14,718 bases of DNA from JADLGF01 sp020849415 (GCA_033812595.1 JAPXTJ010000085.1:1-14718), one strand, 5' to 3'. Shown: positions 5,215-12,080, numbered from the stretch's first letter. Notes: a model not told the origin generated them from the letters alone. Numbers and translations: made by a program.

Positions 5215-7704
5215 TCAGTCCTGGGCGGCGGTGACGATGGCGCCGGGAGTGAGCTTGACCCCCTCGGGGTTCGGCTGCGGGTATTCCTCGCTGATCGGGC
5301 GCTCGTCGGTGCGTAGCACCAGGCCACGATCGCGCATCCCCTTCAGTTCGAACCAGGCGCGGAAGGCGCGATCGGCGATCGGGATGGCGTAGCTGGAACT
5401 CTCGCCGCCATCCTCCAGGAAGACCGTCACCACGATTTCGGGGTTATCGTACGGCGCGTAGGCGGTGAACCAGGCGTGCTGTTGCAGGTAGGTGCCGTCT
5501 TCCTCGGCGAAACCGAATTCGGCGGTACCGGTCTTGCCGGCGATCACGATCGGCTCTTCGCCGGGCGGGTTGCTCAGCGGCCATTTGGTGCGCTGCTCAC
5601 CGGTAACCGGATCGACCGCGTGGTGCACCGAGCCGGAAACGGGATCGTTGACCACGCCCCACATCCCCTCACGGACGATGCGCAGGTAGTTTTTGTTGAT
5701 CTTGATTTCGCGCAGTTTCTTCGGGCTCGTTTCCTCGATCATCTCGCCGTCCGCATCGACCGTCCCCTTGATCAACCGGGGCTGGTAGATGGTGCCGTTG
5801 TTGGCAAGCGCCGCCGTATTCACGCAAAGCTGGAGCGGCGTGGTCAGGAAGTAGCCCTGGCCGATCGAGGTATTGATCGTGTCACCGAGCGACCAGTACT
5901 GCTGGTAGTTGTCGAAAAGCCATTCGCCGTTCGGCACCAGGCCGGGAGCTTCCCACGGCAATTCGATGCCGGTCGGCTCACCGAACCAGAAGCGCTTGCT
6001 CAGGTTCTCGTGAATCTTGCTGATGCCGAGTCCGTTGAAATAGTGCTTGTCGGCGAGTTCCCCGTTCGGATAGTCGTAGTAGTGCAGCGCCTCGGTATCG
6101 CCTTCCGGGATGTCGTTCGGCACACCGACGTTGTAGAAGTAGATGTCACACGATTGTTCGATGGCGTACTGCAGGTCAACCGTGCCGTGACCGCCGTTAC
6201 GGTGCCAGCAGTGGTAGTCGTCGCCCATCGCCTTGTTCCAGGTCCAGGGCACGTACATCGAACCGCGGCACTCGAAGGTGGTGCTGGTGTCGATCGCCTT
6301 CTCGCGCAGGGCGGCAGCGGCGATGAAGAGCTTCAGGGTCGAGCCGGGCGACCAGTGATCACCCACCGCCCGGTTGGTGAAGGGCTTCTTCGCCTCGGGA
6401 TCGTTGAGTTGATCGTACTTACGCTGCGAAAGCCCCTGGATGAAGAGCTCGTTGTCATAGTCGGGATAGCTGACCATGCAGAGCACTTCGCCGTTGCGGG
6501 GATCCATCATCACCACCGCGCCGGCGCCGGAGTTGTACTCGCGCCGTTTGCGGTCTTCGCGGATGTCGCGGGCTTCGCGATCGAGGTTGGAGTACTCGGC
6601 GGTATCGATGATCGCCTGCCGCATCGCCTCCTGCAGTTCGAGATCGACGGTCAGGCGCAGGTTCTGGCCCGCCTGGGCTTCCTGCAGCACCGCCAGCGTG
6701 CGCTGTTCGACCTCGTTGGTATCGACTTCAACGGTGCGCACCCCCTTCACGCCGCGCAGCAGCGGTTCCTGGGTGTATTCGAGACCGTTCTTGCCGATGA
6801 TGTCATCGGCGTTGTAGAGCGCCTCGCCACCCGGCGTGCGATTCCGGGCGTCCTCGATCTCGGCCTGATCGACCCGGCCGACGTACCCGAGGATGTGCGA
6901 CATGGTGGTGCCGCCCGGGTAGGTGCGAATCATGGCGCTGTCATCGACGCTGATGCCCGGCAGCAGCACCCGGCTGTTATCGAGTTTCAGCGCGATTTCG
7001 CGCGGCACGCGCTGGGCGACGGTGATCGGAATCTCCGACCCGCTCCAGCTGTTCTGGAGGAGGTACTCGAGGTAACTCACCACTGAAACGCCGGGCAGAT
7101 CCTGGGCGGCGGCGCGGAAGGTGGCCGCCATATCGGGTGAGAGATTCGATTCGCAGAGGACGACGTAGTTGCGCTTCGCTTCGAAGGCGAGGTAATCGAT
7201 CCACGACTGCTGCTCGGTTTCGTCCGCTTCTTCCAGGATCCGGCCGATACGGGCGTACACCATGTCGTGCGAACCGTCGGGGACGGCGTCCGGATCGACG
7301 ATCAAGACCTGATTGAGTCCAAGCGCGTTGACCACGGTTTCCTTGACACGCTGAAGCTCGACCTCGTCATCGGGCAGCTGAGCGGGGGTAACGCGAACGG
7401 CCCAGGTGCGTTGATTGGCGGCGACGGTGCGGCCGGAGCGATCGAAGATCAACCCGCGCGGCGCCACCTGCAGCCGGAGCCGGTGGGTGTAATTGCTCGC
7501 CTGCTCCTGATACTCCTCACGATCGAGCAGCTGGAGTTGGGCGAGCCGGCCGCCGAGCGCCACGAAGCCACCCGCCACCGCGCCCTTGACGATGAACATG
7601 CGTCGGTTCAGCCAGCGACGCTCCCGCGTGCGGCGGGACGTGTCCGGCCGGCGGGCGTTGATTCCCTCCGGCTCGAGCTGGATGCGCTTGCGACGATTGA
7701 TCAT
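5215..7704 (-). CDS. mrdA: Penicillin-binding protein 2 (elongasome transpeptidase)
   Basis: A class B penicillin-binding protein that cross-links new peptidoglycan during side-wall growth, working with RodA and MreBCD at the outer face of the membrane. The protein has a basic cytoplasmic start, one transmembrane helix (about 36-57), the dimerisation-domain motif APRGLIFDRSG (about 81-91) and a complete transpeptidase domain: S455-T-L-K458 (nucleophile Ser455), S518-C-D520 and K724-T-G726 followed by TAEF. SCD as the second motif is typical of PBP2. At 829 residues it is about 200 longer than E. coli PBP2, with extra sequence in the N-terminal domain and between the SxxK and SxN motifs. Its ATG overlaps the mreD stop as ATGA, and GAGAG lies just upstream, so the two are probably co-translated. 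The stop is TGA; the family 2 repeat pair is immediately downstream. Confidence 0.95.
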   Translation of the reverse strand: MINRRKRIQLEPEGINARRPDTSRRTRERRWLNRRMFIVKGAVAGGFVALGGRLAQLQLLDREEYQEQASNYTHRLRLQVAPRGLIFDRSGRTVAANQRTWAVRVTPAQLPDDEVELQRVKETVVNALGLNQVLIVDPDAVPDGSHDMVYARIGRILEEADETEQQSWIDYLAFEAKRNYVVLCESNLSPDMAATFRAAAQDLPGVSVVSYLEYLLQNSWSGSEIPITVAQRVPREIALKLDNSRVLLPGISVDDSAMIRTYPGGTTMSHILGYVGRVDQAEIEDARNRTPGGEALYNADDIIGKNGLEYTQEPLLRGVKGVRTVEVDTNEVEQRTLAVLQEAQAGQNLRLTVDLELQEAMRQAIIDTAEYSNLDREARDIREDRKRREYNSGAGAVVMMDPRNGEVLCMVSYPDYDNELFIQGLSQRKYDQLNDPEAKKPFTNRAVGDHWSPGSTLKLFIAAAALREKAIDTSTTFECRGSMYVPWTWNKAMGDDYHCWHRNGGHGTVDLQYAIEQSCDIYFYNVGVPNDIPEGDTEALHYYDYPNGELADKHYFNGLGISKIHENLSKRFWFGEPTGIELPWEAPGLVPNGEWLFDNYQQYWSLGDTINTSIGQGYFLTTPLQLCVNTAALANNGTIYQPRLIKGTVDADGEMIEETSPKKLREIKINKNYLRIVREGMWGVVNDPVSGSVHHAVDPVTGEQRTKWPLSNPPGEEPIVIAGKTGTAEFGFAEEDGTYLQQHAWFTAYAPYDNPEIVVTVFLEDGGESSSYAIPIADRAFRAWFELKGMRDRGLVLRTDERPISEEYPQPNPEGVKLTPGAIVTAAQD

Positions 7705-8189
7705 TGGACTCTCGCGATCGGGCGACTCAGGGCGCGGCTAAACGGGTAGATCAACACTACCAACAGCGAGTTTAGCAGCGCCTGCAGAAAGATCAGGGGC
7801 GCCAGCGCGGTCAGGGGGGCGCCCCCTGTAGCGTCCGCTCGGATAATCAGAATGATGAGTGCGTAGAACCAGGTGGCGATGAAGGTAATCGGGATCGGCG
7901 GCAGGATCGACGCCTGAAAGAAACGCTTGCCGGACGATGCGCCGAGCAGCGCCACGGCCACGAGCGCGAGGCCATTCGCTCCCATCGGGTCGAGGGAGAG
8001 CGCATCGAGGAAAAGCCCGGTCAGGGCCGCCCAAACCGCCCCTTCAGCCGCGCCGACCGAAGCACTCCAACAGAGAATCAGCACCAGGGCGAGATTGGGC
8101 AACACGCGGATCGTCAGCAAATCAGGGAAGAGCAATCCCTGCAGCCCAATGGCGACGAGCAATGTGAAGGCAAACGACAGGCGAGCCAT
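7701..8189 (-). CDS. mreD: Rod shape-determining protein MreD
   Basis: A 162-residue hydrophobic protein with five or six membrane helices. It begins MARLSFAFTLLVAIGLQG and contains LTIRVLPNLALVLILCWS and the MreD-typical GLFLDALSLDPMGANGLALV, in which helix 3 carries G-L-x-x-D. MreD is a membrane partner of MreC and PBP2 in the elongation complex. I place the start at ATG 8189, because the frame stays open far upstream but encodes low-complexity sequence there and a promoter lies within that extension. The Shine-Dalgarno is poor; GTG at 8195, two codons upstream, is an alternative. The stop overlaps the mrdA start (ATGA). mreB and mreC, which normally precede mreD, are not here: the upstream neighbour is a repeat element and divergent pyrF. 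Confidence 0.85.
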   Translation of the reverse strand: MARLSFAFTLLVAIGLQGLLFPDLLTIRVLPNLALVLILCWSASVGAAEGAVWAALTGLFLDALSLDPMGANGLALVAVALLGASSGKRFFQASILPPIPITFIATWFYALIILIIRADATGGAPLTALAPLIFLQALLNSLLVVLIYPFSRALSRPIARVQ

Positions 8190-8241
8190 GGACACTCGGC
8201 GCGAGGATACGAAGGGCCGGGCGACCGGATCGGGGAAAGGG

Positions 8242-8255
8242 CGGGCTTTCGCCCG
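8242..8255 (-). other. GNRA-loop hairpin in the predicted mreD leader
   Basis: In the minus-strand transcript CGGGC-GAAA-GCCCG makes a 5-bp GC stem closed by a GAAA (GNRA) tetraloop. It lies between the predicted mreD promoter and the start codon. It may simply stabilise the leader; no known riboswitch core is recognisable. Confidence 0.35.
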
Positions 8256-8267
8256 GACGCGGCGCTG

Positions 8268-8276
8268 ATTGTAGCA
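8268..8276 (-). promoter_or_regulatory. Predicted extended -10 promoter of mreD-mrdA
   Basis: The minus strand carries TGCTACAAT, a TGn-extended -10 with five of six bases matching TATAAT. No good -35 lies 16-18 bases further up, which is tolerated by extended -10 promoters. The predicted start is near 8261, giving a leader of about 70 bases. Confidence 0.45.
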
Positions 8277-8328
8277 CGGTGGCTTCCCGGGACGGCCGGA
8301 TGACCTCCTGTTGGCGGTCGGAAGAGCC

Positions 8329-8379
8329 CCTGTGGCTCGAAGCCACAGGCTAGGGACGGAAGCGTCTCCGACGCTTGGG
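8329..8379 (+). repeat. Family 1 two-hairpin repeat, unit C
   Basis: Stem CCTGTGGCT/AGCCACAGG with loop CGA (8329-8349), an 11-base linker CTAGGGACGGA, then stem AGCGTC/GACGCT with loop TCC (8361-8375) and TGGG. This is the same order, stem lengths, loops and linker length as unit A, 6 kb away, with different stem sequences. It lies in the divergent 397-bp gap between mreD and pyrF. Apart from the repeats, the mreD promoter region and the pyrF promoter, I see nothing else in that gap. Confidence 0.85.
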
Positions 8380-8417
8380 ATTGAAAACCGAGCAACTCGA
8401 CGCCACGAACGACCTCC

Positions 8418-8466
8418 AGCCCCGCAGGGGCTTTCGTCTGATTTAGCCCGGCGCTTCAACGCTGGG
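8418..8466 (-). repeat. Family 1 two-hairpin repeat, unit D (diverged, inverted relative to C)
   Basis: Read on the minus strand: stem CCCAGCG/CGCCGGG with one A-C mismatch and a TTGAA-type loop (8447-8466), a 14-base linker beginning CTAAAT and ending ACGAA, then stem AGCCCC/GGGGCT with loop TGC (8418-8432). The linker is three bases longer than in units A-C and stem 1 is imperfect, so this is the most decayed copy. Confidence 0.65.
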
Positions 8467-8503
8467 CGATGCCTGAACGCTCCGTGCCATTCACCGTCAA
8501 CGC

Positions 8504-8532
8504 TTGCGCGACGCATCGCCAATCCCTAAACT
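8504..8532 (+). promoter_or_regulatory. Predicted promoter of pyrF
   Basis: TTGCGC (8504-8509) and TAAACT (8527-8532) are 17 bases apart. Each box is an average match to the sigma70 consensus. Transcription would begin near 8539, about 48 bases before the pyrF ATG. Confidence 0.4.
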
Positions 8533-8586
8533 CTTAAGCGGGTGTGGTGGAAGTGACCGCCGCGCAAACAGAAAGAGGAATGGACC

Positions 8587-9420
8587 ATGGTGGAGTCGTT
8601 TGCCGATCAGGTGCGATCGGCCGCTGACCGCGCGAACAGTCTCGTCTGCGTCGGACTCGATCCCGACCTGAGCAAGTTCCCCGATTCCCTGTCCCACCTC
8701 CCCCCCGGCGAGCGCATCGCCGCCTTCAACAAGTCCATCATCGAAGCGACCGCCGATCTCGTCTGCTGTTACAAGCCGAATCTCGCGTTCTACGCCGCCC
8801 ACGGCATCGCCGGGCTCGAAGCGTTGCTCGCCACGCGGGACGCGGTGCCGGCCGGAGTTCCGGTGCTGCTCGACTGCAAGGTCGGCGACATCGGCTCCAC
8901 CGCCGCCGCCTACGCGCGCGCCTTCTTCGATGAGTGGGACTTCGATGGCATCACCGTCAACCCGTATCTCGGCGAGGACAGCCTGGCGCCCTTCCTCGGG
9001 TATGAAGGCAAGGGCGTGATCATCGTCTGCAAGACGAGCAATCCCGGCGGCGGCGACTTCCAGGACCTGACCGTGGGTGACGCCACCCTCTTCGAAACCG
9101 TCGCTGGTCGCGCGGTCGAGTGGAGCGCAAAGTACCCGGCGTCGATCGGACTGGTGGTCGGAGCGACCTGGCCTGAACAGCTGGCGCGGGTGCGCGCGAT
9201 TGCGCCCGATCTGCCGATCCTGCTGCCGGGCGTGGGCGCGCAATCGGGCGACGTCGCGGCCGCGCTGCGGGCCGGGCTCGATGTCCGGGGTGGTGGGCTG
9301 CTCGTCTCGTCATCGCGCGGGATCATCTACGCAAGCAACGGCCCTGATTTCGCCGAAGCAGCCCGCACCGCCGCCATCACCCTGCGCGATTCCATCAACG
9401 AATACCGTCCGATCCTGTAG
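8587..9420 (+). CDS. pyrF: Orotidine 5'-phosphate decarboxylase, type 2 (mycobacterial type)
   Basis: Decarboxylates OMP to UMP, the last step of pyrimidine synthesis, in the cytoplasm. The 277-residue length and the motifs match the larger, type 2 (mycobacterial-type) enzymes: VCVGLDPDLSKFP (20-32), FNKSII (47-52), YKPNLAFY (62-69), the catalytic D96-x-K98-x-x-D101-IGST, VNPYLGEDSLAPF, KTSNPGG, GLVVGAT and LLPGVGAQSGD. The catalytic motif reads DCKVGD, where most type 2 enzymes have DAKRGD. The Asp and Lys residues are all present, so it should be active. The ATG is set by AGAGGA seven bases upstream. No other pyrimidine gene is nearby. Confidence 0.96.
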   Translation: MVESFADQVRSAADRANSLVCVGLDPDLSKFPDSLSHLPPGERIAAFNKSIIEATADLVCCYKPNLAFYAAHGIAGLEALLATRDAVPAGVPVLLDCKVGDIGSTAAAYARAFFDEWDFDGITVNPYLGEDSLAPFLGYEGKGVIIVCKTSNPGGGDFQDLTVGDATLFETVAGRAVEWSAKYPASIGLVVGATWPEQLARVRAIAPDLPILLPGVGAQSGDVAAALRAGLDVRGGGLLVSSSRGIIYASNGPDFAEAARTAAITLRDSINEYRPIL

Positions 9421-9429
9421 GCCAAACAA

Positions 9430-9446
9430 CGCTTCCGGCGGGAGCG
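9430..9446 (+). terminator. Possible hairpin terminator after pyrF
   Basis: CGCTTCC-GGC-GGGAGCG gives a 7-bp stem with one G-T pair, starting nine bases after the pyrF stop. No T-run follows, so it is at best a weak terminator or an RNA-stabilising 3' hairpin. Confidence 0.3.
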
Positions 9447-9489
9447 TGACCACCACACGCCAAACGCCTCATGCCGCACGCCCCGGCTG

Positions 9490-9510
9490 TGCTAGAGTGT
9501 GTACGTACAC
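9490..9510 (+). promoter_or_regulatory. Extended -10 box with abutting 12-bp palindrome
   Basis: TGCTAGAGT (9490-9498) is an extended -10 box. The perfect palindrome GTGTACGTACAC (9499-9510) directly follows and covers the expected start point, an operator-like position. No convincing -35 is seen. The leader to the ATG at 9619 would be about 110 bases and holds nothing else I recognise. Confidence 0.4.
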
Positions 9511-9618
9511 CATTCCCGCGGCCGCTCGCCGGGTGTGCTCACCTCCCCGCAATCGCCCGAGGCAGCCCGCGCGCGTTGTCCCGGGCGCATCAATTGGTGC
9601 TTGGCAAGGACGTTCCAG

Positions 9619-10800
9619 ATGGCAATGCGGGTGGCTACAGGTCAACCGGTCGCGGATATGCACGATTTCTCGAGCGTTGTCCTCCCCGGGGATTTTGGCC
9701 AGAGTTCAATACAGACCTTCATCCCTGAAACGAAGCACACGATTCGGGGGATGATGCTCGACTACTGGCGCGCCAACGGCGCGGCGCCTGTCTATGGCAA
9801 CCCGATTTCGGAGCCATTCGCATCTCCACGCGGGTATTACAGCCAGGCCTTCGAAAACGCCATCTTCGAATACCGCCCTGAGTTCGAATGGACAGATTAT
9901 CCGACCGTGCGGCTGGCCCCGATCGGCAGTTCACTGATCGCCGATCAAACCAGTTCGTTGCGCCGCGACCGGCGCCGTCAGGCGGGCGGAGGTGATCCGC
10001 GCGGATCGATCTGGCTTGGACTCGATCCGGGATCGAGTGCGGTGAGGCGGGTGATTGATGAAGGGGGCTTCTACAGCGACGTCACTGGTCACACCGTCAA
10101 TCGTGACTTTGCGGCCTGGTATGGCGCCAATGAGGGTGCACTCTTTCTCCGCGATCCGCTGAGCCAAGCCTACCGAACAGGCGGCATTACGATGCAGCAT
10201 TTTGAATGCGGCGCGCTGATGCGGCAGGGCGGTGAGATCAAGCTGGCTCCGGTCGGGCGGCGCGCGGCGGAAATGATCGGTGTCGATCTTGCGCCGGTGG
10301 AGCGGGACGGATTACCGACATTCAAGGAAGAACTCTTCACCAGCCTGGCGAATCCGAGTCCCGGCGACGGATCGCTTTCGACCCCCGGTAGGAAGTGGGT
10401 TGAAGTCAGCCTCGGTCAGCAGCGGATGTGGGCACGCCAGGGAGATGCGGCCGTGCTGACCTCCCTTGTCAGCACCGGACTCCCGCCGAATTTCACCGAG
10501 ATCGGTACGTTTCGCATTCGAACGAAATTCGAGAAGCAGACGATGAGCGGTTTTGAGAGCCAGTCCGGAGAGGTGGTCAGCCTCGGTAATAATCCGGTGG
10601 CGAATGCGTCTTTCTGGGAAGTCAAGGATGTGCCTCATGTGATGTACATCAACGATCAGGCGGAGGCGCTGCATGGGGCGTACTGGCACAACAACTTCGG
10701 CAATCGCATGAGTCACGGTTGCGTGAATCAGCCGCTCGATGTCGCCGCTTTCATGTACGGCTGGGCGCCGATCGGCACGATGGTCTGGGTGCACGAATAG
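9619..10800 (+). CDS. L,D-transpeptidase (YkuD domain) with two N-terminal repeat modules
   Basis: The C-terminal part (about 258-393) is a YkuD domain: it ends HGAYWHNNFG...MSHGCVN, with catalytic Cys368 and His366, then PLDVAAFMYGWAPIGTMVWV. YkuD enzymes make 3-3 peptidoglycan cross-links or attach proteins to peptidoglycan outside the membrane. Ahead of it are two related modules of about 75 residues. The first (from about 32) reads FIPETKHTIRGMMLDYWRAN then PISEPF and ends VRLAPIGSSL. The second (from about 150) reads TGHTVNRDFAAWYGANEG and ends IKLAPVGRRA. Similar modules recur in secreted Chloroflexota proteins and may bind wall or sugar, which is inference. I start at ATG 9619, eight bases after AAGGA; the frame is open back to a GTG at 9499, which overlaps a likely promoter. 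No signal peptide or membrane helix follows either start, which is odd for a wall enzyme. Confidence 0.85.
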   Translation: MAMRVATGQPVADMHDFSSVVLPGDFGQSSIQTFIPETKHTIRGMMLDYWRANGAAPVYGNPISEPFASPRGYYSQAFENAIFEYRPEFEWTDYPTVRLAPIGSSLIADQTSSLRRDRRRQAGGGDPRGSIWLGLDPGSSAVRRVIDEGGFYSDVTGHTVNRDFAAWYGANEGALFLRDPLSQAYRTGGITMQHFECGALMRQGGEIKLAPVGRRAAEMIGVDLAPVERDGLPTFKEELFTSLANPSPGDGSLSTPGRKWVEVSLGQQRMWARQGDAAVLTSLVSTGLPPNFTEIGTFRIRTKFEKQTMSGFESQSGEVVSLGNNPVANASFWEVKDVPHVMYINDQAEALHGAYWHNNFGNRMSHGCVNQPLDVAAFMYGWAPIGTMVWVHE

Positions 10801-10816
10801 CGATCGCCCCCGGGAG

Positions 10817-10856
10817 AACGAGCGCCGCGTTGCTGGCTGGCGACGCGGCGCTCGTT
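10817..10856. terminator. Strong shared hairpin between convergent genes
   Basis: AACGAGCGCCGCGT (10817-10830) pairs perfectly over 14 bp with ACGCGGCGCTCGTT (10843-10856) around a 12-base loop. It fills the 62-base gap between the L,D-transpeptidase stop and the end of the binding-protein gene. On the plus strand TTTGTGTGT follows; on the minus strand only TTCTCCC. It is most likely a bidirectional terminator, better in the plus direction. Confidence 0.75.
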
Positions 10857-10862
10857 TGTGTG

Positions 10863-11846
10863 TCAGCCGGCGGTCGGGGTGGCGGAATCGCCGCCGAAGA
10901 TCTCCGTGTAGGCCTCGAGCAACCGGCGGCGGCCCATGACCTGACCCGGGAAGCCGACCCGCTCCAGCGTGAAGACGCGGCCATTCTGCACGGCCGGCAC
11001 CTGCTTGAAGACGTCGGAATCGAGCACTTCCTGCAGTACCTGCTCCTCTTCCGGCAGGATGCCGCCGGTCGTCTGGAGCATGATCAGGGTGTCGCCGGTG
11101 ATCAGGAGCGCCTGCTCCAGGCTGATGTAGACGCGGCCGATGCGATCGGGTTCGAAGTCGGCGGCATCGGGCATGATCGTCAGGCCGATATCGACCCCGA
11201 CCTCCACGATCTGCGTCTGCGGAGTCGTCCAGAGCGTGATATCGGTGCCGCCGGAGTAAACGGTGGCGAACGTGACGGTCTGGCCGTCGAGCGCCAGCGC
11301 TTCCTTCGTCTCGGCCGTGAAGGCATCGAGTTCGGCGATCTTCTCATCGGCCAGCGCTTCGAGATCGAAGATCGAGGCGAGGAAGCGGAAATCGTCCTGC
11401 CAGGAATCCGTGCTGGGGAGGACGACGGTCGGCGCCATTTGGGAGATCAGTTCGAACATGTCGGGGTCGACATCCCAGTAGATTTGCGGCACGAGCACGA
11501 GATCGGGTTCGAGCGCCACGAACATCTCGAGATCGGCGTCCCAAAGGGTGAACGGGGTAAGCCCCTCCGTCAGTTCGGGATCGATGCCGAGGTAGCCATC
11601 CAGGAAGTTCGCGGACGATTCCGCCGGCTTGATGCCGAGTTCGAGCAGGTCGGCGAGGAGGAATTCTTCGCCGAGCGCCACGATCCGCTGCGGATTGGCC
11701 GGGATGAACGTCGTGCCACGCGCGTCGGTGATCTCGCGGGTCTCGCCCTCGGTGGGCGTCCCCTGGGCGGCGACCAGCGTGAAACGGCCGAGCGAGCCGA
11801 AGGCGATCGCTCCAGCGGCGGCGGAAACGAAATGACGACGGTGCAT
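10863..11846 (-). CDS. ABC transporter substrate-binding protein, iron-siderophore/B12 type (PF01497-like)
   Basis: A 327-residue extracytoplasmic binding protein of the FepB/BtuF type. It starts MHRRHFVSAAAGAIAFGSLG, a twin-arginine-like signal (R3-R4) with a hydrophobic stretch ending near VAAQ; there is no lipobox cysteine. The mature part has the family hallmarks: ITDARGTTFIPANPQRIVALG (39-59), the helix-backbone segment with EPDLVLVPQIYWD, and C-terminal VFKQVPAVQNGRVFTL. It probably delivers ferric siderophore or a related chelate to an ABC importer. No permease or ATPase gene is adjacent, so its partners must lie elsewhere. The ATG has GGAGAG seven bases upstream. An ATATCC/GGATAT inverted repeat upstream (11903-11927) could be an operator. 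Confidence 0.88.
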   Translation of the reverse strand: MHRRHFVSAAAGAIAFGSLGRFTLVAAQGTPTEGETREITDARGTTFIPANPQRIVALGEEFLLADLLELGIKPAESSANFLDGYLGIDPELTEGLTPFTLWDADLEMFVALEPDLVLVPQIYWDVDPDMFELISQMAPTVVLPSTDSWQDDFRFLASIFDLEALADEKIAELDAFTAETKEALALDGQTVTFATVYSGGTDITLWTTPQTQIVEVGVDIGLTIMPDAADFEPDRIGRVYISLEQALLITGDTLIMLQTTGGILPEEEQVLQEVLDSDVFKQVPAVQNGRVFTLERVGFPGQVMGRRRLLEAYTEIFGGDSATPTAG

Positions 11847-11902
11847 GAGGAATCTCTCCAGAGTGACGCGCGATCGGCAGGTCCAGCGTTCCTGCCCGGC
11901 GC

Positions 11903-11927
11903 ATATCCTACTCCATAGATCGGATAT
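11903..11927. promoter_or_regulatory. Possible operator upstream of the substrate-binding protein gene
   Basis: ATATCC (11903-11908) and GGATAT (11922-11927) form a perfect 6-bp inverted repeat, about 57-81 bases upstream of the start codon. It does not resemble the Fur or DtxR consensus. No clear -10/-35 pair was found on the minus strand here, so the call is weak. Confidence 0.25.
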
Positions 11928-11987
11928 TCTCGAATCCCGGAGCAGGTGTCTATAAGATTGGCACCGCCGAGGGCTGAACCGAGCCTT

Positions 11988-12039
11988 TGTAGGGGCGTCC
12001 CTTGTGGGCGCCCGATCGCCCGCAGGCGATGGTCCACCC
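11988..12039 (+). repeat. Family 2 two-hairpin repeat, solitary unit beside the assembly gap
   Basis: It begins TGTAGGGG as the 5021-5165 arms do. Stem 1 is GGGCGTCC/GGGCGCCC (11993-12013) with loop CTTGT, and stem 2 is ATCGCC/GGCGAT (12015-12030) with loop CGCA, followed by GGTCCACCC. Stem sequences differ from the other copies, while TGTAGGGG and the CTTGT loop are kept. A further 6-bp hairpin, GTTTCC/GGAAAC, follows at 12055-12069, directly before the N gap, so an inverted partner may lie in or beyond the gap. Confidence 0.7.
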
Positions 12040-12070
12040 GGTGCGGATCAGGGTGTTTCCTACGGAAACC

Positions 12071-12080
12071 NNNNNNNNNN
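12071..12080. other. Assembly gap (10 Ns)
   Basis: Ten consecutive Ns join two contigs; the true length is unknown. The gap falls at the end of a hairpin-rich repeat, a usual cause of assembly breaks. The remainder of the 377-bp intergenic stretch 11847-12223 holds the family 2 unit, several palindromes (TTCGATCGAA at 12141-12150; CTGTCGACAG at 12102-12111 with GATG/CATC flanks) and the promoter region of the next operon, but no gene. Confidence 0.95.

Noticed and set aside
5476..7086. Long plus-strand open frame opposite the PBP2 gene (536 codons)
   Set aside because: It is the antisense of mrdA, whose active-site motifs are all intact. The translation is biased in composition (V, D, H, R) and has no family features; GC-rich codon bias opens such shadows.
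8329..8466. CRISPR-like array
   Set aside because: The repeated units are inverted, occur twice with unequal stems, and have no regular spacers. They are hairpin repeats.
8190..8522. N-terminal extension of mreD to an upstream ATG (273 residues)
   Set aside because: The extension is low-complexity and R/P/S-rich, overlaps repeat units C and D and a likely promoter, and would make MreD far longer than its family.
9499..9618. GTG start at 9499 for the L,D-transpeptidase
   Set aside because: That GTG begins the palindrome beside the -10 box and would precede or coincide with the transcript start. It has no ribosome site, while ATG 9619 has AAGGA at good spacing.
10719..11918. Plus-strand open frame over the substrate-binding protein gene (399 codons)
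   Set aside because: It overlaps the end of the L,D-transpeptidase gene, the terminator hairpin and the whole binding-protein gene in antisense, with typical shadow composition.
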